Under the pieces are notes generated by a model, which saw only the letters and a list, made by a program, of their open reading frames with translations, had not been told where the DNA came from and did not search any database. From Progne subis subis (taxonomy: Eukaryota; Chordata; Aves; Passeriformes; Hirundinidae): DNA of 64,000 bases. Below are positions 42,352-52,985 of this stretch, in pieces. Positions within the stretch are counted from its first letter, which is position 1; every line of letters begins with the position of its first letter. The stretch covers positions 248,001-312,000 of the forward strand of contig JAKJHU010000182.1 of the NCBI GenBank assembly GCA_022316685.1. Direction: 5' to 3'. The position numbers were made by a program, and so were the translations under genes.

Positions 42352-42748
42352 TGTCACTGAGACACACAAAGCAGTCACACGCAGACAAGAGATTTTGCAA
42401 AGCAGAGGTTCTTCTGATCCCAGCTCACTGCTGAGAGAGCGGAGAGAGGAGGAAGAGAGCCCCTTTGTTTATTCTTTACTTTTTATACATTTGTGGGTCT
42501 GGCAGAAGATTGGCTTTTTGGGGTTTCCACCCCTCAGCCTCAGTGGCCAGACCAACTGTCAGTTACAATTGTTTTCAGGTTAGAAATATGCAAACAAAGG
42601 ACAGAGAATGAAAAACAAAGGATTTGTTTATGTTACATCTGTGGGAAAAGGTAGAAAACTGCTCTAATATTGTACAGTAACTAAAAGATCTGACTCCATT
42701 ATGAAATTCAAAAGGCTAATAAAAAAACTCAGAAAAACCAGGGTAACA
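42352..42748 (-). mobile_element. Solo LTR, family A, copy 2 (397 bp, TSD acagag)
   Basis: TGTCACTG...GGTAACA flanked by acagag at 42346-42351 and 42749-42754. Same orientation and nearly the same sequence as copy 1. It lies about 210 bp upstream of the acceptor of the PIGR start-codon exon. Confidence 0.92.
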
Positions 42749-42972
42749 ACAGAGCATACTGGGATGAGATCCACGGGCAGACAAGAACAGAGACACCAAC
42801 TCCCTTTTTCCCATCCAATTCCCCAACAGGAGCAATTAAAACTCATTTTTCTCTCTTCTTCATGTAGCCACAACCCTCACATCCTCCAAGAACGGAGATT
42901 ATTAGACGATTAACGTTCTGCAAATGCGATTATTCAACACTTTCCTCATCTTTTCCAGGGAATGAGAGAAAA

Positions 42973-45900
42973 ATGACGTTGCTGACGCTCGTCTTCCTGC
43001 TCGCCTTGCTCCCAGCCGGGTCTGCAAGAGGCAGACACCTCCCCAAGGCAGCCAGTGAGTGTCACCAGCCTGGGCACAGCTTTTGGGGTGGCCAAGGACC
43101 AGAGGCGGCCCTGGGAAGGGAGGAGGATGGTCTGGGTGATGCCTGGAACGGGCTTACCTAGAAACAAGCCAGACAAATTTTAAAAAAGATCCTTCTGGGG
43201 TGTGTTTGAAAGAGAATTTTTGGGATATATTTAATGGAAAGCCTTCAGGTACGTGAAGGGCAGGTGAAGACTCCCAGGAGGCTATGACCGAAATGGACGA
43301 GGGTTGTGAGTTTCTCAGGCAGATATAAATCTGGTCTATTTTGCAAATCAGGGGTTAATTCTCCAATTCCAGCTTCAGGTAACGAAGTCACGTTCCCCCA
43401 GGTCGCTCCCCCATAATTCACTTTTGTTATACTTTCTGAGTATAGGCTGAGGCTGCAGGGTGCCCTTGGTTCTCAGGCTTAGAAGGATTGTTTTCTCTGC
43501 CCAAAATGTGAAGAGAGCTCATTAACACCCTGTATGGAGCTCAGAGTCGTACACTAACACAGTACAGGATCTGAAAAAATATAAAAGCTAAAACCTTCAG
43601 GCCACACAGCCCTGGGAGGGCTGAGCTGGAACAGAGGCTGGGCAGAGCCAGAGAATAAAGTAGATATTCACTAAAAGCCTTTAAGGACACACCTTGGGCA
43701 GGACAAGAGCCTGGCCAGGGCTGCACCCAAGGTGGACCCAAAATGGGCACAAAATGGACCCCAAATGGGCACAAAACAGGCACAAAATGGACACAAAATG
43801 GGCACAAAATGAACCCAAAATGGACACAATATGGGCACAAAATGGGCACAAAATGGGCATTAAATGGGAACAAAATGGACCCAAAATAGACACAAAATGG
43901 GCACAAAATGGGCACAAAATGGACATAAAATGGACAGCCAGTCACGAGGCCTCGCACTTTTATAAGTTTTGCTCCATTTGCACATCGGGGTTTAATTGAC
44001 CAATTACAGCTTCAGGTTATGAACTCCCATCCTTGTTTTCTCTCTTCAGCCACCGTTTTTTGTGCTTTTGGGCCTGAAGCTTGTAACCACTGTCCTTGTC
44101 CTTAACCTCAAAAAGGATTTGCTTTTTCCACCTACGCAGTGAGGGGAGCTGACTAACCCCTAGTGCGAGGCTCAGAAACGCCCCTAGGCAGCGCAGAATG
44201 CGAAAAACACGAGAGCTAAAGTCGGGGGCTCGCAGGGCGCGCGTGGCGCTCGGGGCACTCACACCCAGCCCGTTCTCCCCGCAGTCTCCAGCCCCGTGTT
44301 CGGCCCTCGGCAGGTCCACGGCGTGCTGGGCGGCTCGGTCACCGTGAAATGCTTCTACCCGCCCACGCCGATGAACAGGCACGACAGGAAATACTGGTGC
44401 AAGCAGCAGGGCTCCAGGTGCAACACCCTGGTGTCCACGGGGTACGTGGCTCCCGGCTACCAGGGCAGGATCTCCCTCACCGACCACCCCGAGGAAGAAA
44501 ACTTCCAGATCAACATCTCGGAGCTGGGGCTGGGGGACGCCGGCACCTTCCAGTGCGGCGTGGGCGTCAATGGCAGAGGGCTCTCCCACACAGTCACTCT
44601 CACTCTTGTGGAAGGTAATTACCACCTTGGGACTCCCCTAAATACCGTTTTATTTGGGTTTTTTCCCCCCCTCTCCCTTTTAAACGAGGCTCCAGCCGTG
44701 GCCTGTGCGGCGTCTGAGAGCTGGAGGGGCTTTCAGGGAGTTCCATTTCAGCCCCTGACTGTCTCTGTGCACAGGCCCAGATGTTCCTGAGGCAGCTGAG
44801 CTCTTCTACGTGAAGCTCCGCAGCACCTGGACCGTGTCCTGCAGCTTTGGGGAGCACACTGTCGAGATGAGGAGATACCTGTGCAAGAAGGAGAAGGAAG
44901 GCTGCCGGAACATCATCAACAGCTATCAGGAAATCGATCCGGATTTCCAAGGGAGAGTCCTGCTGGCTTTTGAGGAGCCTGCAGGCTCGTTCCGTGTCAC
45001 CATGACTCACATGGACTGGGAAGACACAGGCTTGTACTACTGTGGGGCCGGTGAATATGGGGTGGATAACAGTTCCAAGGCGCTGGACGTGTTTGTCTAC
45101 GAGGGTGAGCTGTTCCCAGGCTGTTTTCCCCTTCCTCTCTCCTCTTCAGAAGCATCACCAGTAGTCTCACTTTATTTAGCAAGAACTTGAATTTCTCAGT
45201 GCTATTGTCCTATTCTCTCATCTACACACTTCTTCCTATTCATTTAACCACTTGTAACATACTAAACCATCACTAAATAAAATTTGGATCCAGGCATCCC
45301 CTTCCCACAAGTGGATAGCTCTGTTCCCCAGCCCAAAACCCCAGGAGACAAATCCCACCCCCCAGTCTGAGGCAAGCAAGCTGTCTCTTCGAGCTCCCAG
45401 TTCCCTAAATCTCAAACTGAGAGATGTGGAAGGTCCCTCTAGCAAAGGGATCAAAGCTTTGGAATCTCCGTGAGCTTTGACACTCAGTGAATTTGGGAAA
45501 AAGCAAGGTCTGACCGACCCTTTAGGATCAATTCCCACCAGGGGCAGGACAATCTCCTGACGTTTGCAGCCCTGAGCTTTGCCTGACCTTCCTTTAGCCA
45601 TAGCAGCTTTGTTTGATCTGATAATGTTGATTTTCTTTGGGGGGGCGCCCCATGGACACGGGTGAGACTCCTGTAACCTCTCATTTCCTTCTTACCGACA
45701 GACAAAAACTTCCCTCAGCTGCAGACCACGATAACCGGGAAAACTGGAAGTTCAGCAGCCTTCAAGTGCCTCTTCGATCCGCTGAAGAAATCCGCCACGA
45801 GGATCTGGTGCAAGTGGAGGAAAGGGGGAGGCTATGACACCATCATAGACAACACCGGGTACGTCAAGTTCAACTATGAGGGGAGAGTGGCCATGTTCGA

Positions 45901-48900
45901 GGACCCCGAGAACAAAACCGTCACCGTCATCCTGAACCAGCTGCAGACCAAGGACGAGGGCTTTTACTGGTGCTTGTCCAATGAGCTGAGGGAGCAGCAG
46001 TCATCGGTGGAACTGAAGGTTGTAGAGGGTAAGAGCCGTGCACTGACAGCTCTCTGCCTGCTCAGGAGGTACAGAGCCACCCCAAGCGAGCAGTCTGGGC
46101 GTGGGCTCCGAGCCTGAGCTCACCCCAGCAGCCCTAAAACTGAGACAGAAACTTCCAGTTTTGTGGGAACGCGTTCGCGGAAAATTCTCCTGAAGTATTT
46201 CTGGAGCCTTGCAGGAAAAGAACCATAAACAGCATCATTAGTGTTAATTTAGCAGTGCAAGGAGCCCTCTCCCTCGAAGCTGCATCCACAGCAGCACCAC
46301 TACCTGCTGCCTGCCACCCCTGAAAGGGAAAACCCTGAACTCCCCACCCGCACTCCCTGCGTGGGGAATGGATTTGTAGGGAATTCTCAAAGCCTGGCAG
46401 AAGGCTCACACAGTCTTGTGCATCCGTGTGCAAGCTCTGAGATAAAAAATGCTGACTTAGAAAGGCCATGGGATAGGACAGACATCGCTGAGAGAAAAAT
46501 TGAACTAAAAACGAGCCTCAAATGATGACTTTTCAAATAGACTAGATAGTTTAGAGAAAAGAAGCACAGTAGCAAGACCACATGAGGTAAAATTATAGGG
46601 GATTGGTGTTAAAGTATTAGCATCATTGAGTATAGGCTGAAAAGCACTTATAAGCTATCATAACTAAGAAATGGTTTAGCTTCTAATTTTTACAGCGTGA
46701 ATTGTAACATCTGTACCATCTCACCCTTCTCACGAGACTGAAAATAGGATAAAAATCTTTCAGAACGCCTCTCAGGAGCCCCTTTCTAGATCAGAAAGAG
46801 GGATTTTGGGATTTTTTTCCCACACCCTGCAGCCCTGACGCCCTGTTTGCCCTCGCAGGAAAACCCGCTCTGACTGGAAAGAAGGAAGTGGAGGCACGAG
46901 CGGGCTCCCGGCTGGATTTAACCTGCTCCTACCCCTGCCAGTACTACTCCTACCAGAAGTACTGGTGCAAGTGGAGCAACACCGGCTGTCCCGAGCTGCC
47001 AGCGCAGCAGCAGGGGCTGCCAGGGCCGGCTGCCAGCTGCAACGCGTCCTCCAGGGAGGTGGTGCTGAGCTTCGACCCGCTGACCCAGCAGGATGAAGGC
47101 TGGTACTGGTGCGGGGTGAAGCGCAACGGAGCCTTCGGGGAAACCCTGGCCGTGCGGCTGCGGGTGAGCGCAGGTGTGTGATCAGGATACGCAAAGAAAT
47201 CACACGGAGACGAGAGATTTCGCAGGGCAGAGAGCTCCTCTGAGAGAGCCCAAGGCTGAGCCAAGCCCAGAGCCCCTCTGCCTGTTTATTTCTTACTTTT
47301 TATACATTTGTGGGTCTAGCAGAAGATTGGCTTTTTGGGGTTTCCACCCCTCAGCCTCAGTGGCCAGACCAACTGTCAGTTACAGTTGTTTTCGGGTTAG
47401 AAATGTGCAAACAAAGAACAGAGAGTGAAAAACAAAGGACAGAGAGTGAAAAACAAAGGATTTGTTTATGTTACATGTGTGAGAAAAAGGTAGAAACTGC
47501 TCCTAAACTGTACAGTAGCTAAAAGGTCTGACTACATCTTATGAACAATCAAAAGGCTTTTAAAAACTCAGAAAAAGCAGGGTGACACAGGTGAGCTCCG
47601 GGCAGGGCTCTGCCCGCTCTGCCGTGTGCCCGGGGAGCGCTCCCCATCGCCGCTAGGCTGCAGCAGCTCAAAGCAGAAGCGCTGCCACCCAGCAGCTTCC
47701 CTGATCCGCGCAGGTGTTTTCCTTCACTCAGATTTGACATAAAAAACAAAAACAAAACAAAACAAAACACCAAAAAAACCAAACCAAACCAAAACAAAAC
47801 AAAAAACAAAAAAAACCCAAAACAACAACAACAAAAAACCGGTGTAAAACTCACCTCTCTCCGCACCGGTTTTACTTTTAAGCCCGTGCTGGTTGATTGT
47901 TCCTATTTTGAGATGTGGGGCATCGTTCGGTTCAGGCAGCATCTGGCGCCTTTCAGGTAAAGAACTGATCCAGTTTGGAGATCTTGCTCCAGGGAACTTC
48001 TTATCTTAATAAACAGGGAGCCAGGGAGGAGCAGGAGAGGCTGACGCCAACAGCAAGTCTCAGCTTTGCTGGGATATTTTGGAATTTAAAACGTTTTAGG
48101 AGGAGGAACATTGTTAGAAGCAGAGAAAGAGTAGAGCCCTGGGTATCGGATATTTCCCCATCCTGAGTGGGTGACGGCCGAGGTGAAAACAGAGTGGAAC
48201 AACCTCATTTCATTGCTTTTGCTGGGCAAGGAGCCGGGGATAAAAACAAAGCAAGGATGCAAAATTTGATCTGGAAGTATTAGAAGCAGAACTTAGAAAT
48301 GCAAGACTTTTTACCTAGAAATGCAAAACTTTTTACTTAGAAATGCAGGACTTTTTACTTAGAAATGCAGGACTTTTTACTTAGAAATGCAAGCCTTTTT
48401 CAAAAGTCTGTGGGCAGAGAGATCCTACTTGAAGATGTCTGCAGTCAATTATTTGGTGTGAGAGCATTTTGGGTTTCGAAGAGCCTCTCATGAAAAGCCA
48501 AAACCCACGGCAGCTCCATGCCCACCGAACACATCCCAGATTAGTTTTTGTGTCCAATTCTCATGCTGCTGCTCCCTAACCCCCCTCCTCCCCTGGGGCA
48601 CACAGGGAGCGATGCCAAGCACAGCCCGGAGCTCCTGGATGTTGATTCCAGCCGTGAATCCGGAGCTGCTCCCCCAGGAGGAGCCTACAGCGATGCTGAG
48701 GTGCGGAAAGGAGCTGCCCCAGAAAGGTTGGTTCTCTCCCTCCCCTGCCGTTTGTCGTTTTTGTGGGGTTTACACGAGCCCGTTGTGTTTGTACACCCTG
48801 TGTGTGTTGTTTAGCAACACGCACAAAAAAACCTTATCCCCAAAGAGCTTCGCTCTAAATGTCAGAGAAGATAAAAAGTGACAGCAAAGGGCGAGATGAC

Positions 48901-51347
48901 TCACAATTAGTCTCCGATTCGAGAAAATAGTATCAGAAGGAAATTATTAGAGTACAAAACAACTATTTGAAAGTACTCCTGTTGATGTTAGAGGTTTTTC
49001 CTTCACGTATTTATAACCGAGCTGCTGATGTAGCTGCTTCGGCCTGACCTCAAGCCTGTATTTTCATTTGGGTTTTATTTTATTTTATTTTATTCTGCGT
49101 GCTAGAATCCAGCTGATTGATTGAATTGCACCATGCTCAGTCAGAATCACCATCGCACCCAAATTTAGCCTGCTGGATTTTCACTTTCTCAGTGAGATCT
49201 CTCTCCCTCTGTTCCAGCCCTGAGGAAAGCCGTGGCTCCAACACTCTGGCCTTAGTGCTGGGCCCTCTTGCTGGCCTGATCCTGATTGTCGTGACAGCTT
49301 TTGCCATTGTCAAATACAGGCAGATGAAGAGATCTGGTGAGTCCCTGCCCCTCTGGGCTCTCAAGAACCTGCAGCAGCACTGAGTTAAAGCAATACCCAA
49401 GTGCTGGGCTGAGCTGCTCTCCTGGCACCACACCAGAACGGGCAGGAAAGTCCCTACTCCCCCTGTGACCCCATCCAGAGAGCTCCAAACACCCTGATCC
49501 TCCTGTGACCCCATCCAGGGAACTCCAAACACCCTGTGACCCCATCCAGAGAGCTCCAAACACCCTGAATCCTCCTGTGACCCCATCCAGGGAACTCCAA
49601 ACACCCTGAATCCTCCTGTGACCCCATCCAGAGAGCTCCAAACACCCTGAATCCTCCTGTGACCCCATCCAGAGAGCTCCAAACACCCTGAATCCTCCTG
49701 TGACCCCATCCAGAGAGCTCCAAACCCCCTGAATCCTCCTGTGACCCCATCCAGAGAGCTCCAAACACCCTGATCCTCCTGTGATCCCATCCAGGAAACT
49801 CCAAACACCCTGCTCCCCCTGTGACCCCATCCAGAGAGCTGCAATCACCCTGCTCCCTCTGTGACCCCATCCAGGGAACTCCAAACACCGTGATCCTCCT
49901 GTGACCCCATCCAGAGAGCTCCAAACACCCTGCTCCTCACACTGATCCATCCAGAGATCTCCAATCCCAGAGTATCCAGTCTGGGACAGAGCCCAGCCCT
50001 CCGTGGGCTTTACCCCTTGTGTCACAGCTTCACCTGGCACAGAGGGTTTGGGCCCTGATGTGCTCCCAGCCGCTCTGAGCGAGACCTGAGGGATTTTCCT
50101 CCCCCCTCTCACCAGACCTGGTGTCCGTGGGGAGCTACAGGACCAACATCAGCATGTCAGACTTTGAGAGTGTAAGGGACTTCAGCGCCAGCAACAGCGT
50201 GAAGGAGAGCCAGGAGACCCCCGTGGGAGGGGACGGTGAGTGGCTGACCCCAGCCCAGCCCCGGGGTCAGGGGCTGCCCTTCCTCACTGAAATACCCCAA
50301 AAAAGCCACAGAAACAACTGCCAGCCAGCGCCCCCTCCCCAACACCTTCCTTTCTCTGCCTGCAGAGTTCATCACCACCACCGTGGACACTCCAGAAAGC
50401 GCTGCCGACACAACGAAAGCAAAAAGGGTAAGTGGAGGCAGGAGAGAGGCCACTGAGCCGGGAGAGGTGGCCACAGCCCTGCAGTCTGCCCCAAAGGGGC
50501 TGTCTCCCCCCCAGGGCTCTCCATTTTACCCGGATCCAGCCCCCAGGTTGGGTCTTCACCCCCGTCCTGACCCCCTGCTTTGGCAGAGACATTAACAGCA
50601 GTCACTTTGCTTCAAGAAACAAACCAAGGCAGCCCCAGGCAGTGTCAGAAAGGTTGGGTTTGTTAGAAATATGAATCACTGCGATAAGCAGGTGGCTGGA
50701 AACCATCACCTCCCACTTCTCAGTGGTTTCGGGGGGCACAGGGAGGGCTCTGCTGATTCAAGGGCAGAGATTTGCTGTGATCTCTGCCTTTCCCTGATTT
50801 CCTCTGCCTCCCCTGCCCTCGTGGTCCAGCGGCAGCACTTGGCAGTCGCTGCAGGTGCCAGATTCAATCCTGCATTTTTCAAAGCCCTCACCAAGAGGAG
50901 GGGCGTGGGTGCCGTAAGTGCCAGGAGCTGACCTGGAGCGATCAAGGGAACTGCCAGGACACCAGCAAAGCCCAGCAGCTTTAGGACAAGGGAGCTGGGA
51001 ACACCCAGGGACAGGCTTGCCGGGGAATCCCAACCCTAAAAGCTTTCGGGGTGTTCCCAGGATGATGCTCACACTGGAACCATTGCGACCCCACTGGGTT
51101 GTCCCACTCCTCTGGTGTTATCCTGGGATATCCACAAAAGGCTGCCCATCCCTGTCCCCATCCCTGTCCCCATCCCTGTCCCCATCCCTGTCCCCTGACT
51201 GTGTCCTCCTGTCCTTCCCAGAGCTCCAAGGAGGACGCTGAGCTCGCCTACTCCTCCTTCCTCGTCACCTCGGACAACATCGCCCAGAGCAGCTCCGGGG
51301 GGGACAGCGCTGTCCCGGGCGTGTCCCCACCCCAGGACCGGGTCTGA
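42973..51347 (+). CDS. PIGR: Polymeric immunoglobulin receptor, four Ig domains
   Basis: Basolateral epithelial receptor that carries polymeric IgA/IgM to the lumen; its cleaved ectodomain is secretory component. Ten coding exons: 42973-43054, 44285-44614, 44775-45104, 45702-46028, 46859-47173, 48606-48726, 49218-49336, 50116-50235, 50366-50427 and 51222-51347; 643 aa. Signal peptide MTLLTLVFLLALLPAG. D1 (28-137) has SSPVFGP, RKYWCK and CGVGVNGRGLS, the ligand-binding domain signature. D2 is 138-247, D3 248-356, D4 357-461. A short stalk precedes the TM (about 511-533, LALVLGPLAGLILIVVTAF). The tail contains SVGSYRTNISMSDFES (conserved phosphoserine and sorting region) and ELAYSSFL (tyrosine endocytosis signal). 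Four Ig domains is the state reported for chicken. Oddities: an LTR sits on the D4 donor, and the stop codon lies inside a 51-bp minisatellite. Confidence 0.97.
43190..43590 (-). mobile_element. LTR-like repeat, family B, in the first PIGR coding intron
   Basis: Similar to 1140-1600 in the same orientation and to 2040-2325 inverted. Shared blocks: 'cttcaggtac.tgaagggcag', 'ctccaattccagcttcaggtaacgaagtca' in pieces, 'attcacttttgtt'. Ends approximate; no coding content. Confidence 0.55.
43600..44220 (-). mobile_element. LTR-like repeat, family C, with 11-bp internal tandem array
   Basis: Inverse copy of 26245-26530. Contains about 18 units of an 11-bp repeat 'gcacaaaatgg' at about 43735-43935, where the other copy has about five. 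It extends to within about 65 bp of the PIGR D1 exon. Confidence 0.6.
47177..47587 (-). mobile_element. Solo LTR, family A, copy 3 (411 bp, TSD caggtg), on the PIGR D4 splice donor
   Basis: TGTGATCA...GGTGACA flanked by caggtg at 47171-47176 and 47588-47593. The duplicated target is the exon-intron junction itself (CAG|GTG). The LTR sense strand is opposite to PIGR. More diverged than copies 1 and 2, with an internal duplication of 'aaaggacagagagtgaaaaac'. Confidence 0.93.
47735..47842. repeat. A/C-rich low-complexity tract (CAAAA/CCAAA)n
   Basis: About 105 bp of caaaa, ccaaa and caa units in the PIGR intron, downstream of LTR copy 3. Confidence 0.85.
48289..48396. repeat. 23-24 bp tandem repeat, five copies
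   Basis: Unit like 'cttagaaatgcaggactttt' plus 'ta', five head-to-tail copies in the PIGR intron before the stalk exon. Confidence 0.9.
49455..49950. repeat. About 40-bp minisatellite in a PIGR intron
   Basis: About 12 copies of 'cctgtgaccccatccagaga' followed by 'gctccaaacaccctgaatc', with small length variants, between the TM exon and the first tail exon. Confidence 0.93.
50818..50875 (+). pseudogene. Possible tRNA-derived relic
   Basis: An A-box-like TGGTCCAGCGG at 50822-50832 and a B-box-like GATTCAATCC at 50861-50870 are spaced about as in a tRNA gene. No convincing cloverleaf or acceptor stem was found, so this would be a decayed tRNA or SINE head in a PIGR intron. Confidence 0.3.
51148..51195. 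repeat. 12-bp repeat 'catccctgtccc', four copies
   Basis: Pyrimidine-rich tandem copies just upstream of the acceptor of the last PIGR exon; they probably extend its polypyrimidine context. Confidence 0.85.
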
Positions 51348-51665
51348 GCAGGGGACAGCGCTGTCCCGGGCGTGTCCCCACCCCAGGACCGGGTCTGAGC
51401 AGGGGACAGCGCTGTCCCGGGCGTGTCCCCACCCCAGGACCGGGTCTGAGCGGGGGACAGCGCTGTCCCGGGCGTGTCCCCACCCCAGAACCGGGTCTGA
51501 GCAGGGGACAGCGCTGTCCCGGGCGTGTCCCCACCCCAGGACCGGGTCTGAGCAGGGGACAGCGCTGTCCCGGGCGTGTCCCCACCCCAGGACCGGGTCT
51601 GAGCAGGGGACAGCGCTGTCCAGGGCGTGTCCCCACCCCAGGACCGGGTCTGAGCGGGGGACAGT
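51296..51665. repeat. 51-bp minisatellite covering the PIGR C-terminus and stop codon, 7 copies
   Basis: Unit 'ggggacagcgctgtcccggg' plus 'cgtgtccccaccccaggacc' plus 'gggtctgagca'. The first copy encodes the last PIGR residues DSAVPGVSPPQDRV and TGA (51345-51347). The next stop lies 51 bp (17 codons) on, in the same frame, and so on through the 3' UTR. Confidence 0.96.
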
Positions 51666-51940
51666 GCCTGGGACCGGCTCTGCCTTGAGGATCACGATGT
51701 CAGCAAGCAACGCTCTTCATTGCTGCCACAATTCGCTGTAGCTTGAGCTTTTTGGGTGTTTTTTTTGCTAAAATTCAGCTTCGAGTGGTGATTTAGGAGG
51801 AATGGTTTGAAGCCAAAGGGGGCTGAAAGCGCAGGCCTGAGTGAGGAGGTTGGGCTGGGGAACAGCAGGAACTCGAGTGGCTCATCCCACCAGCAGCCCC
51901 AGTTCCTACACAGGGTTCTCGCAGGCCAGAAGGAGCATTG

Positions 51941-51943
<3 letters not shown>

Positions 51944-51985
<42 letters not shown>
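51944..51985. repeat. Poly(A) tract, about 42 bp
   Basis: Uninterrupted A run downstream of PIGR. No flanking duplication or retrogene body was recognised before it. Confidence 0.9.
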
Positions 51986-51990
<5 letters not shown>

Positions 51991-52319
51991 TTTTTCTTTT
52001 AAAGGCAGTTGGAAAACCCCTTAGAACCACATTTGATGCTTTTGATTCCTCTAAGCTTTCCTGATCTGAGGGCAGCACCTGCAGGCCTGACGTGTCCGGA
52101 GTGTTCGTATGCACGAGCAATAAAGAATCCAGTGGCTTTCAGCAGACTGGAGCACTCAGGGTCTGTGGGATATGGCAGGAGAGCCCACCCAGAGGGGCAC
52201 AGAAAGGGTGGGAAAAGCTGAATATTCCACAGAAAAAGCAGTGTGGGCAGCTGCAATGACAAAGAGCTGATAATGCAGGCTGGGTTACCCGGCAGACACT
52301 GAGGTTCACTGAGGATCCA

Positions 52320-52641
52320 CACAAATTACTCCTGAACCGAGGATCCCAGAATCTCACTGAGGATAGAACACAAATAATTCCTGCACTGAGGATCCCAGAA
52401 TCTCACTGAGGATAGAACATGGATAATTCCTGCACTGAGAATCCCAGAATCTCACTGAGGATAGAACACGGAAAATTCCTGAACCGTGGACTTTCAGAGC
52501 TGGGATGAGCAGGGCAGCATCTCCCTCCTGCTCACCTGTTCTCTAAGGGGGTCAGGGCTCAGCTGCCGCGTCCTCTCAGCAGCGCTGGGAAGGGGTTTGG
52601 AACTCGGGAAAGGCGTGGAGGGGCTGGGACGGGGACAGGGA

Positions 52642-52713
<72 letters not shown>

Positions 52714-52985
52714 TCCGCGCCCGCCCGGAGCGCTGGAAGGGAGGGAACGCCTGACTCAGGGTGTAGCAGGAAAGGCGTGAGCCTGGAAAGCATCCCCGGC
52801 GGGCAGCAGCGACGGGAGAACGCTCGGGTTTGGAAATCTCGGAGAGATTCTCTCTCCCTTTGCAAATCCTCTTCCTCCTGAGCCTTTCCTCCGCTCCGTT
52901 CCTCCCTCTCCACCCTGGGAGCCGCCGGGATGAGCTGAGCTGAGCTGAGCTGAGCTGAGCCGAGCTGAGCCGAGCTGAGGCAGAG
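52320..52985. repeat. Three tandem arrays: 47-bp, (GGGACA)n and (TGAGC)n
   Basis: Three to four copies of an about 47-bp unit ('actgaggatcccagaatctc'...) at 52325-52485; (GGGACA)n hexamer at 52632-52711, about 13 copies; (TGAGC/CGAGC)n pentamer at 52931-52982, about 10 copies. No gene recognised. Confidence 0.9.

Noticed and set aside
42352..42748. Possible intact endogenous retrovirus between the LTR copies
   Set aside because: Each LTR has its own target duplication and no gag, pol or env-like frame lies between them, so these are solo LTRs.
51944..51985. Poly(A) tract as evidence of a processed pseudogene
   Set aside because: No retrogene body or flanking target duplication was found before or after the tract.
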